Virus record (IMG/VR): IMGVR_UViG_3300042562_000926
Span: 1 to 45,330 of that record
Strand: one strand, 5' to 3'
Length of the DNA: 45,330 nt
Source: a virus
Of this stretch, positions 30,070 to 39,800 are shown one piece after another. Numbering within the stretch: the first letter of the stretch is position 1; each line of letters opens with the position of its first letter. The position numbers were made by a program, and so were the translations under genes. The notes beneath the pieces were generated by a model. It saw only the letters and a program-made list of their open reading frames with translations. It did no database searches and had not been told where the DNA came from.

Positions 30070-30807
30070 ATGGAACAAAAAACTTATGTTCTTAATAGTG
30101 TTGCGGCATCAGCAGCCGACATCACATTAGCGGGAGGTATTCTTACCTTCACAGGAAATGACGCTGGATTAAAAGTAGCTGTAGATTATCTATCGCTTGA
30201 CCGTCCGGTAATTGCTCGTGTAGCGCCAGTAGCGGAGACGTTACAGGTATCTACATTTACCTACACGTTTGCGGTAAATAAAGTTTTTTCTTTTAATATC
30301 ATGCAACGTGTGGATGATGAAAACTTGCAAGCTACAATATCTGTAGATTCCACTAACCCTGGATTATCAACAGATGCTCTAGTGCAGGCAGCTTTCATCA
30401 AAAAAGCAACAGCATTTGGCTTTAAAATTACCCCAACTTCAGCAGCAGGGGTAATAACGTTAACAGCGCAAGCAGGATATCCGAAGTTTAAGATAGTAGC
30501 AATCAGCAATGGTGTAGCTGCTACAACAACTGCAGGGGTAAATGCTATCGGCGACTTCGCTGACGTTGTTGCGCAAGGCGGAACGCCAACAGTTGGAAAT
30601 ACGTACTCAAAGTATGAGTTTGTATCAAGACGCCTTGGCGGAGAGATGTTTGGAAAACAAGCATCAGCAGACACAAGAAAAGACATTTGGTTTATTAACA
30701 ATGGAGATGCCGACGCAGCAGCGTTGTACACTCGTGTTAACAACTACATTGCAGGTCTTGACAATGCAGGTACAGCTCCAAATCAAGAAGGATTTAGCGG
30801 TAACTAA
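30070..30807 (+). CDS. Head auxiliary or decoration protein
   Basis: A 245-residue protein very rich in Ala, Val, Thr and Gly with regular strands, typical of virion surface or decoration proteins. It directly follows the capsid gene and carries a perfect AGGAGG, which suggests high expression. A terminator follows at 30816-30852, so the capsid and this gene form the highly expressed end of a transcript. Its family was not recognised. Confidence 0.6.
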   Translation: MEQKTYVLNSVAASAADITLAGGILTFTGNDAGLKVAVDYLSLDRPVIARVAPVAETLQVSTFTYTFAVNKVFSFNIMQRVDDENLQATISVDSTNPGLSTDALVQAAFIKKATAFGFKITPTSAAGVITLTAQAGYPKFKIVAISNGVAATTTAGVNAIGDFADVVAQGGTPTVGNTYSKYEFVSRRLGGEMFGKQASADTRKDIWFINNGDADAAALYTRVNNYIAGLDNAGTAPNQEGFSGN

Positions 30808-30815
30808 AAAGAGTG

Positions 30816-30852
30816 AAAAGGGATGGGGGATAATATCCCCTTTCCTTTTTTT
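30816..30852 (+). terminator. Rho-independent terminator behind the capsid genes
   Basis: GGGGAT (30826-30831) and ATCCCC (30835-30840) form the upper stem, and AAAAGG upstream can pair with CCTTTT downstream to make a longer stem, followed by a run of T up to 30852. It lies nine bases after the stop of the auxiliary head gene. Confidence 0.75.
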
Positions 30853-30885
30853 AATTAAGCACAACAAACAAAAACACCAATAACC

Positions 30886-31992
30886 ATGAAACTACAAGAT
30901 TGTATTATTAAGCCAATCAACGAAAGTGACGCTACCGTTCCGGGCAGATACTTTGACCTTAAAGAAAGGCAAGCTGTTTTTTTAACGACAAGCTTTAAGA
31001 TTAGAAAAGGAGAGCTTTTGCCAGGAGAACACATGTGGAACTTATTTCTTCCACACAAGCAAAAAGCAGGGCATAGATTCCAATGGGATCAGTCAAACCC
31101 TGAACACGAAGGGTCGATATTAAGAACCTTTCTCATGCGCCATACGCTTATTAAGGTAGAAGGCTATGATAACCCTAACTTAAGGTCAGAAACGTTCTCA
31201 CTTGTCGATCAGTTGTCGGTAAATGAAGATATGTACGACAGGGTAAAAGAAGTTAACCGCATGGTCAACATCATCAACTCTATGTCGTGGGAAGAACAGA
31301 AAGACGTTTGCTATTCATTTGGAGGAAACCCTACCAAGCTTACAAAAAGAGAGCTGTACCTTGACTTAATACATCCTATTTCGGGACGATTAATATTTCA
31401 AGACCTTGCTGCAAGTCCTATTATTGATAAATGTGTAGACTTCTTAAATAAGTTTGGAAAAGACAACTTAAATGAAGCTACTCGCATTGAGACAATTTGC
31501 AAAAAAGCAATTATACTTGGCATTATTGTTAGAAAGGCTAGCGAGTCAAGTACTATCTATTTGCTTGATGGAGAGACCATTGCTAACTCAGAAGAGGGCG
31601 TTATTGCGTACATGCAAACCAACAAAAGTAAATACGAGAACCAAGTAAAGAAAGTTGTTGAGATGAAAGATTTGTATTCTGAACCGGAAGACTTAGATAG
31701 TCAGCCATCACTAGGCACGTTTGCGGATGCTGCAAAAAAACTAGATAAGGGCAAAACTCCTCCTGCAATAAGAACAGGAAATACAGAGCCCCCTGCTGAC
31801 AATGTTTGGACCGTAGAGCAACACGAAGCGCTAGTAGCACAATACGAAAAGACAAAAAGAACGCCAAAAGCTAAAGAAGAAAAGGCGCTACTGCTTGATA
31901 AGATGTCGGATCTAATAACAACAGCCGAAGAAAGCCTTGAAAAGCAAGGGATAAAGTTTGATATATCAGGATTCGCCAAAATTCCTGCATAG
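30886..31992 (+). CDS. Structural-region protein of unknown function
   Basis: A 368-residue soluble protein. The first 110 residues are mixed alpha/beta (GRYFDLKERQAVFLTTSF, then LPGEHMWNLFLPHKQ), the middle is helical, and residues 260-345 are a Lys, Glu, Pro-rich linker followed by a small helical end. It lies between the capsid and connector genes and is closed by a terminator, so it is likely a virion or assembly protein. No family was recognised. Confidence 0.5.
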   Translation: MKLQDCIIKPINESDATVPGRYFDLKERQAVFLTTSFKIRKGELLPGEHMWNLFLPHKQKAGHRFQWDQSNPEHEGSILRTFLMRHTLIKVEGYDNPNLRSETFSLVDQLSVNEDMYDRVKEVNRMVNIINSMSWEEQKDVCYSFGGNPTKLTKRELYLDLIHPISGRLIFQDLAASPIIDKCVDFLNKFGKDNLNEATRIETICKKAIILGIIVRKASESSTIYLLDGETIANSEEGVIAYMQTNKSKYENQVKKVVEMKDLYSEPEDLDSQPSLGTFADAAKKLDKGKTPPAIRTGNTEPPADNVWTVEQHEALVAQYEKTKRTPKAKEEKALLLDKMSDLITTAEESLEKQGIKFDISGFAKIPA

Positions 31993-32048
31993 TAAGTAAG
32001 AGTGTATTGGCATATTCGGGTTTGGTGATCCGTTCGTGCTTGGTAATT

Positions 32049-32084
32049 TGCAGGACTTAGTTCCTGCATTTTACTTTTTATTTA
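32049..32084 (+). terminator. Terminator hairpin before the gene at 32107
   Basis: TGCAGGA (32049-32055) and TCCTGCA (32062-32068) form a seven-pair stem with a six-base loop, followed by a T-rich tract (TTTTACTTTTTATTT). It closes the preceding transcript just before the next promoter. Confidence 0.7.
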
Positions 32085-32092
32085 TATCTTTG
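32085..32092 (+). promoter_or_regulatory. Promoter -7 box TATCTTTG before the gene at 32107
   Basis: TATCTTTG ends 14 bases before ATG 32107 and directly follows the terminator. A TTG at the -33 position is not clear; TTC at 32061-32063 is at a suitable distance. Confidence 0.45.
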
Positions 32093-32106
32093 AACAAACA
32101 AGCGAG

Positions 32107-32967
32107 ATGTTAACAGGAGACGAAATACTACGAATCTTTAAGCTTAAGATTGACAGATCCTACACAGGCTACATTGATACGCCTAAGTTAAATAGACTAT
32201 TAAATATTGTTGTCACAAAGCTTATTGACGACAAGGTTTCTTTGTATCGGCAGAACCAAAAAATAGCGGATGAAATACAGCCATTAGTAGTTTATAAAAA
32301 GCCTATAAACATTAATAACAACAAAGTTCCAGTAAAAAACATGTCTATCAAGGCAGTTAGTATTGCAGGACTAAACGTTACGCTAACAGTAGAGAACGAA
32401 GAGCATAACTTAAATGTTGCTGATACAATTACACTAAGCAATATTGCCTTATCAGGGCTTACAGGGCTTAACGCCACAGGAACAATAACTATTAAGACTA
32501 CAAACTCTTTAACATTTGTCAATACAGGAGCAGTAGCAGGAACGTATATTGCCAATTCTTTAGAGATGTCCTCTCCAAAATTTTTAGGAGACTATTATAG
32601 ACTATTAAACTTAAAGTGTAACTTTTCATCGGTAGGAGCAGTAAATTTTATTACAGGAATAAGCAGAATAGCTGAACTTGGCAATGCTTTTGGGAAGGCT
32701 ACGACAAGATTTCCAAAGGCTGAATTATCAAACAACTTTATCTATATTGAGCCATCAACGGTAACGTGTACAAGCGCAGAAGCGTATTACATTAGAAAGA
32801 TGCCAAAAGATATCGATACGTCAAATAGCGTATATGATTATAGCTTATTTTTGAATGACAAGATGATAGATAAAATTACAGATGACGCAGCCCTATTTTG
32901 GGCAGGGTACGTAAAAGATCCTGAAAGCTTTAAAATACAAGAGTCAATTATAATTGATAACCCTTAA
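32107..32967 (+). CDS. Virion protein with inserted beta domain, probable connector or ring component
   Basis: A 286-residue protein. The helical start (residues 1-50, EILRIFKLKIDRSYTGY) and the C-terminal helix-rich part form one fold, into which a Thr, Asn, Ile-rich beta module of about 70 residues is inserted at about residues 80-150. That module, with IAGLNVTLTVENEEHNL and later GTITIKTTNSLTF, resembles the FCCH-like beta domains common in phage structural proteins, and a similar one occurs in the giant tail protein. The outer helical parts fit small connector or tail-ring proteins of podoviruses. Confidence 0.5.
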   Translation: MLTGDEILRIFKLKIDRSYTGYIDTPKLNRLLNIVVTKLIDDKVSLYRQNQKIADEIQPLVVYKKPININNNKVPVKNMSIKAVSIAGLNVTLTVENEEHNLNVADTITLSNIALSGLTGLNATGTITIKTTNSLTFVNTGAVAGTYIANSLEMSSPKFLGDYYRLLNLKCNFSSVGAVNFITGISRIAELGNAFGKATTRFPKAELSNNFIYIEPSTVTCTSAEAYYIRKMPKDIDTSNSVYDYSLFLNDKMIDKITDDAALFWAGYVKDPESFKIQESIIIDNP

Positions 32968-32977
32968 ACATTAAAAA

Positions 32978-34120
32978 ATGAATTCTTTACCACAAACACA
33001 AAAGACGTTAAGCGAAAGAATGCGAAGTAATGCAGGAGCGCATATTACAAATTCAGACCTAAATATGCTTTGTCAAGAGATTGAGGCTTTAAGTGGAGAT
33101 TATACTACAACGTTTGTTAATTTATCGGCACAAGGAACCACATCAGCTACAACGGCAATTACAAGATATGGCGTAAACGTATTTACAACAGTAAATTCTA
33201 CAAATTACGCTGCCATTTTACCGCAGCCAATAACAGGAAAAACCGTAAAGATTGTTAATAGAGGAACAACAACACTTGCATTGTACCCATCAAATCCAGG
33301 AGGGCAAATAAACATGTCGTCAGTTAATGCTCCTGCACAAATACCTCCAGATGGAAAGCTATATGAATTTATCTGCATAGAAAACCCTTTGCCAGGGGCG
33401 TGGACATGGAATCCTCCTGCAACGGCACAATACGATAGCGGAGATGTAACATCTAATATTACATTAGGCTCAAATGCCGTAATTAGTGCAATAGACACAA
33501 CAACAAAGATTGAAAATCTAGGATTTTACGGAACAACAGGATGGGCTTTTAATGGCAAAAACCAACCTCCTATCTTTTTTGGAGGCACATCTCCAACTGC
33601 TGCTGCTGCATTTAAGCCTGCAATTGGATGGAATGCTATTTCAAAAGTAAAGGTTTATACTAATATGAGTGCAACTAATCAAAATGTTACATTTGGATTA
33701 AGTTCAGGTGCAGGGTTCAATTATTATGATCCTGCTAACGGAAATTTTGTAACTAGCGGACCATCAGGAGGCGGTAATTATGGCAACCCTTCAACTCCAG
33801 GTAATGCAGGTCTTTATGGTTACTGCAACCAAGCGGTTACAGGAGCGACACTTGCACAAAATCAACTTACAACAAATGTAGGCGACCCAGGAACTTGCTT
33901 TGGGGAGTTAACATTTTTTGGAGGAGGCACATCTATTGGAGGCGGAATAGATTCTCGTTTAGGAGATTTCTATAACGGACCAATCGCTAACCCATTTTTA
34001 ATATCATACCCAACAATACCAATTGTTGATTCATGGTTCACTGGCTATATAAACTTTCAAATTCAGCCAAGAGTAAATTTAACAGGGTTTAAATTCAGAT
34101 TTTTTTTAGAATATTATTAA
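32978..34120 (+). CDS. Fibre-like virion protein
   Basis: A 380-residue protein with a short helical start (residues 1-40, LSERMRSNAGAHITNSDL) and then Gly, Thr, Asn, Ser and Pro-rich beta strands to the end. The pattern TGKTVKIVNRGTTTLALYPSNPGGQINM is a beta-sandwich form often seen in head fibres or tail appendages. It likely forms trimers on the virion. It is encoded between a connector candidate and the small basic proteins. Confidence 0.6.
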   Translation: MNSLPQTQKTLSERMRSNAGAHITNSDLNMLCQEIEALSGDYTTTFVNLSAQGTTSATTAITRYGVNVFTTVNSTNYAAILPQPITGKTVKIVNRGTTTLALYPSNPGGQINMSSVNAPAQIPPDGKLYEFICIENPLPGAWTWNPPATAQYDSGDVTSNITLGSNAVISAIDTTTKIENLGFYGTTGWAFNGKNQPPIFFGGTSPTAAAAFKPAIGWNAISKVKVYTNMSATNQNVTFGLSSGAGFNYYDPANGNFVTSGPSGGGNYGNPSTPGNAGLYGYCNQAVTGATLAQNQLTTNVGDPGTCFGELTFFGGGTSIGGGIDSRLGDFYNGPIANPFLISYPTIPIVDSWFTGYINFQIQPRVNLTGFKFRFFLEYY

Positions 34121-34175
34121 ACAATATTATTGGGAAAAATAAAACTATATAAATAAAACCTTAAAACTTAAAATC

Positions 34176-34466
34176 ATGCCATACAAACAAACAAAAGTAG
34201 CAGCTAAAAAGACTGTAAAATCTGCTCCAAAAAAATCAGCACCAGTAAAAAAGCTTGCAATCAAAAAGACTGTAAAGCCAATGGATAGCTTTAAAAAAGA
34301 CAGTACAAACTTTGCTAATCAAACAGATAGCATTATTTCCCCTATGCTAAGACAACTTAGAAGCGGAAACTCATCTTCGATAGATTCAGCAAGAACATCA
34401 GCTAAAAATCTTGAAGAAAAAATGAAGGAAATGAAAAAAAAATATCCTAATAAAAAATTTTATTAA
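34176..34466 (+). CDS. Histone-H1-like Lys/Ala/Pro-rich basic protein
   Basis: A 96-residue protein whose first 35 residues are a Lys, Ala, Pro, Val run with repeats of KKTVK (residues 10-35), as in histone H1 tails and bacterial HU/H1-like proteins. The second half is helical and amphipathic. It is likely a DNA- or RNA-binding or virion-DNA condensing protein. It starts behind the leader TTAAAACTTAAAATCATG, which also precedes the gene at 35092. Confidence 0.6.
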   Translation: MPYKQTKVAAKKTVKSAPKKSAPVKKLAIKKTVKPMDSFKKDSTNFANQTDSIISPMLRQLRSGNSSSIDSARTSAKNLEEKMKEMKKKYPNKKFY

Positions 34467-34486
34467 TACTTAAAAAAATAAAAATC

Positions 34487-34786
34487 ATGGGACAAGACTC
34501 AAAAACCACTATTGTAAAGCAAAAGCAAGGTAAGAAGAGAAGTATGGTGCAAACTCAAACAGAAATACCTGTAAAAAGAGGTTCTGGATGGGAAAACATT
34601 CCTGAAAATGCTACATCAAAGTATGTTAAGAATGTTGTTAAAACAAAAAAAGACGGAAAGATAATTAAGTATAAACGAAAATCAGAAGAATATACTCCAT
34701 TACTACCTGGAATGTCTCAAAATAAAACTAAGAGTGTAGTAAAAATTAACAGAGTTACAGGTAAGGTAAAAGCTAGAACAAAATAA
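34487..34786 (+). CDS. Small basic virion-region protein, copy A
   Basis: A 99-residue, Lys-rich protein beginning MGQDSKTTIVKQKQGKKRS. The gene at 35092 starts almost the same (MGQDPKTTILKQKQGKRKS), and both have a VKTKK/VKVKK plus YKRK block in the middle and end with KTKS-V-K-I-like residues. About a quarter of the residues are Lys or Arg and there is no Cys. A DNA-condensing or internal virion role is suggested from charge and place. Confidence 0.6.
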   Translation: MGQDSKTTIVKQKQGKKRSMVQTQTEIPVKRGSGWENIPENATSKYVKNVVKTKKDGKIIKYKRKSEEYTPLLPGMSQNKTKSVVKINRVTGKVKARTK

Positions 34787-34787
34787 C

Positions 34788-35072
34788 ATGGGAACTACTA
34801 AAACTGTAAAAAGGATGGATGCTAACGGCAACTTTCAAGATACAAAACAGACAAAAGTAGCTACAGTAGGTAAAAGAAAGCTATATGAAGAAACACCTAT
34901 CTATGGAAAAAGAAAAGCAGGAAAATCGCCTGTTGGTATGGGTGGCACAGGAGGCGGAGGAAAGTCTGTAACAGGAACATCAAAAGGTAAAAAAACAGAT
35001 AGCATTGGTAATGGTGCAGGATGCGCATTAACAGGAGATTGTAAAAAACCAAAAAGAAAAAGAATAAGATAA
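34788..35072 (+). CDS. Small basic virion-region protein
   Basis: A 94-residue, Gly, Lys, Thr-rich protein with about 23 Lys/Arg and only six acidic residues, giving a strong net positive charge. It has a Gly-rich stretch at residues 50-70 and ends in KKPKRKRIR, with two Cys near the end. It starts one base after the stop of copy A. It is not clearly similar to the copies around it, but has the same composition. Confidence 0.55.
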   Translation: MGTTKTVKRMDANGNFQDTKQTKVATVGKRKLYEETPIYGKRKAGKSPVGMGGTGGGGKSVTGTSKGKKTDSIGNGAGCALTGDCKKPKRKRIR

Positions 35073-35091
35073 CTTTTTAAAACTTAAAATC

Positions 35092-35361
35092 ATGGGACAA
35101 GATCCGAAAACTACTATTTTAAAGCAGAAACAAGGTAAGAGAAAAAGTAAAGTGCAAACTTTAACAGAAATACCAACCTCAAAAAACTCTCCTTATCCAG
35201 TACAAGATTCTTTAAGTAGAGTTACTACAAATGTGGTTAAAGTAAAAAAGGGTGGAGCTGAGGTTAAGTATAAAAGAAAGACTAGAGATATTACTCCAAG
35301 TCCATTTTCAGGAGGAGCGCAGAAGAAGACAAAAAGTACAGTTACTATTAAAAGAAAATAA
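35092..35361 (+). CDS. Small basic virion-region protein, copy B
   Basis: An 89-residue Lys/Arg-rich protein, a diverged duplicate of the gene at 34487 with shared start MGQDxKTTIxKQKQGK and shared internal and end blocks. It is ten residues shorter. About 23 of 89 residues are basic. The next gene begins inside its stop (TAATG), so this cluster is read with the connector genes. Confidence 0.6.
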   Translation: MGQDPKTTILKQKQGKRKSKVQTLTEIPTSKNSPYPVQDSLSRVTTNVVKVKKGGAEVKYKRKTRDITPSPFSGGAQKKTKSTVTIKRK

Positions 35362-36056
35362 TGGGCTACGATTCAGCAATGTCAAGAGCCGAAGACTTAG
35401 TAAGGTCGGTAAGCGGAGGTGTAACAGATATAAGCAATAAATATGAGCCTGACTACATGCTCTATTTATTAGACTTGTTTCGTGCAGCAGCCATATCCGA
35501 ACTTTTTAACAGCAAGGGCAGAACCTTTAGCCTTCATTATTCGCTGATGCAAGAATACGTTTCTGACAAAGATGATAGTATTCAAGTTGTAGATCCAATA
35601 AAACAAACATATTGCGCAGTAAGATTTGATGTTCCACAAATATTAATGATTAATGAGTTAATAAATGGAGTTGGTTATGTAGGCGGAACAGACGGACTAA
35701 GCCCATACAGGGTAGTAAGATCAAGGCAAGAGTTAAGCGAACAATATATGCACCCTATAATGAAGCCTAGCTCAGAAAGGGTATATGTATTAACAGATGC
35801 TAACGGCAACTTTGAGGTCCATGGCAACGATGCTATAAACCAACTATTAATTAATGCTGCGTTTTCACAACCAACGCAAGTGCCAGGTTTCAATGTAGAC
35901 CTTGACAGATATCCAGTTGATGATGCTGTTATGGCCCGAATGAAGGAAATTGCAAGAAAGCTATCTTTAGATTATATAGCAGGAACACCGGAAGATAGAA
36001 TTCAAGACTTCCAAGTACAACTATCAAGACTTAAACAGCAAATTGTAATTAAGTAA
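35361..36056 (+). CDS. Connector or tail-ring protein
   Basis: A 231-residue protein, mainly helical at both ends. It starts with SRAEDLVRSVSGGVTDISN and has a beta-hairpin-rich middle (YGPYRV-like SPYRVVRSRQEL). Size and place right before the P22 gp4-like protein and the giant tail gene suggest a ring protein of the head-tail interface as in crAss-like podoviruses. It is coupled by TAATG overlaps on both sides. Confidence 0.5.
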   Translation: MGYDSAMSRAEDLVRSVSGGVTDISNKYEPDYMLYLLDLFRAAAISELFNSKGRTFSLHYSLMQEYVSDKDDSIQVVDPIKQTYCAVRFDVPQILMINELINGVGYVGGTDGLSPYRVVRSRQELSEQYMHPIMKPSSERVYVLTDANGNFEVHGNDAINQLLINAAFSQPTQVPGFNVDLDRYPVDDAVMARMKEIARKLSLDYIAGTPEDRIQDFQVQLSRLKQQIVIK

Positions 36057-36808
36057 TGTCACAAGGAATATACGATACTATCACATACGATCAGGTTCTT
36101 GCTTTTACCAAGAGAACGCTGCTTATTAGTGGAACTACGGAGCATGATGCTTTGTTAGAAACGCTACTTAATGAAGCAGTAGGACAAATTAACAATCTAA
36201 GGATGGTAATTCCTCGATCATGCGTGAAAGACATTACCAATGGAAATCTTATTAAGCTACCAAACGGATTTAACAAACTAATAGGATTACGTTTTATCAA
36301 AGAGACAGCAGGCCAATCAGAACAAGAGGGCAATAATGCACAAATGATAAAAGGACACGATTATTTATTTGAAGACTTGGTATATTTGAATTATAAGTGG
36401 ATGCTTGATTGTCAAGTAGATACCACATCTATACACAACAACCTAGATTATAAAGGTTTTTTTGATATTAAAGATGGATATATTGTATTTCAGTCTACCG
36501 TAGCAGACGTATATTCACAAGCTCAAATAGCCTTTAGCGGAACAAATGTAGATGAAGATGGTAAGTTTATCATCTATTCTGATTATGAAAGAGCAATACG
36601 CAACTATGCAGCAGCAGAGTTTGCAGAGTTGTTTCCTGATAAATATACGCCATCATTTGTAGGTACTAGACGTGCTACATGGACTGCGCAAAAGAAATTC
36701 TTAAAAGGAAAGGACCAAGAACGCCATTGGGAAAATAACAAATTCCAAATTCAAAAGATAATACATAGCTTTTTTATTGATGAGTACGTAGCACCCGGTA
36801 TGCCATAA
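36056..36808 (+). CDS. Head-tail adaptor (P22 gp4-like or tail-ring protein)
   Basis: A 250-residue protein. The helical start (ITYDQVLAFTKRTLLISGTT, then LLNEAVGQINNLRMVIPRS) is the typical four-helix start of tail-accessory or adaptor proteins of podoviruses, which bind below the portal. The middle is beta strands and the end is helical (YERAIRNYAAAEFAELFPDKY). It precedes the giant tail gene with one shared base in stop and start. Together with the preceding ring protein it would link portal and tail. Confidence 0.65.
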   Translation: MSQGIYDTITYDQVLAFTKRTLLISGTTEHDALLETLLNEAVGQINNLRMVIPRSCVKDITNGNLIKLPNGFNKLIGLRFIKETAGQSEQEGNNAQMIKGHDYLFEDLVYLNYKWMLDCQVDTTSIHNNLDYKGFFDIKDGYIVFQSTVADVYSQAQIAFSGTNVDEDGKFIIYSDYERAIRNYAAAEFAELFPDKYTPSFVGTRRATWTAQKKFLKGKDQERHWENNKFQIQKIIHSFFIDEYVAPGMP

Positions 36809-39800
36809 TGAGATCTCAGTCAGTACGCCTCAATCCATTGGGAGGAATGGATAGCGATTCGGAAATACTTAAAGTTAATAACGGAAAGTATATATCAGCA
36901 GAAAATATTCGCCAATTAACTGACGAAGGACAATCTACTTTTAGCGTACAGAATATCAAGGGTAACAAGCTGATATTTTCGTTTCCTGAAGTGTTGCCAT
37001 CGCAAAAAGGCTACCGAGTAAATATAGACATCTCAAAGATGGATCCTGCTCGTACAGAAACGTGGAGGGTAGAGCTATATGACAATTACGCTAACTTAAT
37101 AGACTTTCAAACATTTGTTGTTAATCAGGCAAGTATAGCGACAAGTGCAACAAACCTGCAAACGGCAGTACAGGCAGCGTTAGCAACAGCAGCATGGACC
37201 TTTTCAGACGTTATAACTCCAATATCAAGTACAGAGAGAAGTTATTCTGTTTCTGTAGCTCCTGGGTATTTGTATGCAGAATATCAGATATACATAATTC
37301 CGCCAACAACTAACGATGAACAAGCAATTTTAGAAATTAACGTTTATCAAGAGGCTGTTGACTTAGGGATAGCAGGTTTTTTACGACCTATGAGTGGGTA
37401 TGAATTAGGCGAAGATATTTTTTTGTGGAGTACGACGCAAGACAACCTACCAACACCAATACCTTCTGTTGTGATTACTGGAGCAACAAACGCAAACCCA
37501 ATAGTCCTTACTACCAACATCGCACATACGATTTCTTTTGCGCAAGAAATAGTAGTGGAGGGAGTGTTAGGCAATACGGCAGCCAACGGAACTTTTATCG
37601 CCATTCCAACATCTGCTACTCAACTACAACTAGTCCAATCAAGAGGAGCTGCATCAGGAGCCTTTGTCGCAAGCCCAAACTCTGTCATTACATTACACCC
37701 AAAGGGATTAGGGGAGATTGGTGTGTTGACTTACAATATCAACACAGAAGTTTATGATTATACTGCGCTATTAACAAGCAAGCAACTAAATTTTATAGCG
37801 CCAAAGCAAATCAAGATCCATGGAGAGGACAACTACGTTTATAAGTCTTTTTATTTTACAGATGGGTTTAACCCTATGCGAGTTTTTTACTACAAAGGAG
37901 CATATCTAAATGATGGAGCAATTAAATTATTAAATGATGAAGGTTATTATCAGTATGAAACGCTATCTAAAGAAACGCTTTTAATACTTAGTACAGCAAC
38001 ATCAAGACTAACATTAAGTAGGGTAATTCAGCAAGGGGGTAAGGTTAAGACAGGTAATATAATCTACTTCCATCGATTTTTAACAGACACTTTATCTACC
38101 ACAGATTGGATAGCGCCATGCAACCCAATTAATATTTATGAATCTGTATATACGGATGCCAACAATGCGGAGCAGGCACGAACTTTATTTGGTTCAGAGG
38201 CCGACAAAGAAACGTCAAAGATTGTAGAGCTAAATATTGAAAATATAGTGCCTATATTCAAATATCTCGAGGTAGCCTATGTAATATATGGAGGCAAAGG
38301 CGTGTCTAATTCGGCAAGTATTTTACCAAGAATAGCACTAAACGAGGACACTAATATCATTGTTCAGCATACAGGCAATGAGGCTACGTCAGAAACAGAG
38401 ATTGACATAGGTACATTAAATAAAATTACAGCAGGATATATTACAGCAGGATATATTGATTCTTTAGACAATAGGTTAATAATTGCAGATCTTACTACGG
38501 CAGCCAACTATGATTTTACTGAGTTCTTTGCTACGTTTCAGCACGACTTGTCGTATGATAAAATTTTATCGGTAGACAATCTAAACAACAATGGAATAAA
38601 TGTTGAGGAGTTTAAAGTTGCAGAATATCAACTAGAACAAAATGTAAATAGCAAAGTTGGCTACATGCTTTACGAGACTTATCGTTTCTTTGGAGTCGTG
38701 GAGTTTAACAATGGCTCAATGTCGCAAGGATTTTTTATTGACGATATCCGCTTTGACTGCAATCCAAGAGCAAGAAGAGGAGTTGCATTGCCAAACTACA
38801 ATTTATCAGAATTGGTAGGGCAAGATATTTATTTAAGAATCCCAAGAGTAGAATTCTACGGATTTAATATTGACACGAAAGTTGGCGGAACTCCAATAAG
38901 AGATATAATAAAAAGAATACATATTTATCGAGCAGAAGTAGACAATCCTACGGTATTAGCGTCAGGATATGTTATACCATGCGTGACAGGAGAAATTGCT
39001 ACATATAAGCCAACGCAAGGGGTGTTTTTTAAGATGCATGGCAGTGATGGAATACTAGATACAAACATAACCCCAATAATGGAATATCCTTTTGCTTATG
39101 GTAATAGGTGGGGCTATCTTAGCGCTCCAGGTATGATAAATCCTACATATCCAGGACCTGCAGTTGATGTTCTAAACAACATTAATACAACATTTACGTC
39201 TAAGAAAAGATATGCCGCATTTTATAGTAGTGATTTAAGGTTGGGTGTAACAGCAATAACCCCTAGGGCAAATGATAAAATCTTAAATTTTGGGCAAGAT
39301 ATTCCTGATGTTTTGACGGATATTACAATAGGAGACCCATTAATTTCTGTTAGGTGGGGCAAAATGCTTTCTTATGGTAAATACAGATGGAATTCAGGAA
39401 GAACTTTTGCAAACCCGTTTGTAGAAGAAAACATATTAGAAGGAGCGTCAATGGCCAAAAATACCATTGTAAAAATGAATGGCGGTGCAGATATTATAAC
39501 AAAAAGAATTGTAAAAGTTTTTGATACAGGAACGCCTGACTATATTAATGGGTGGCGCGACAATGGGTTGATGGTTAGACTAAGTACCGATATAAGTCAG
39601 CCAAATACTACAGCTCCAAATGATTATGGTTTTTATAATGCGCTATATTATAGGGCTGCGGTTAATCAATACGGCAACCCTGAAAATAATAAGATAATAC
39701 CTACCAATAATTTTATTGATTTATCGATTTATAGAACTAATATTATCCCAAAGGGGACGCTATATGTTTATGGAGGAGATTCATTTACGCAAATGTGTTT

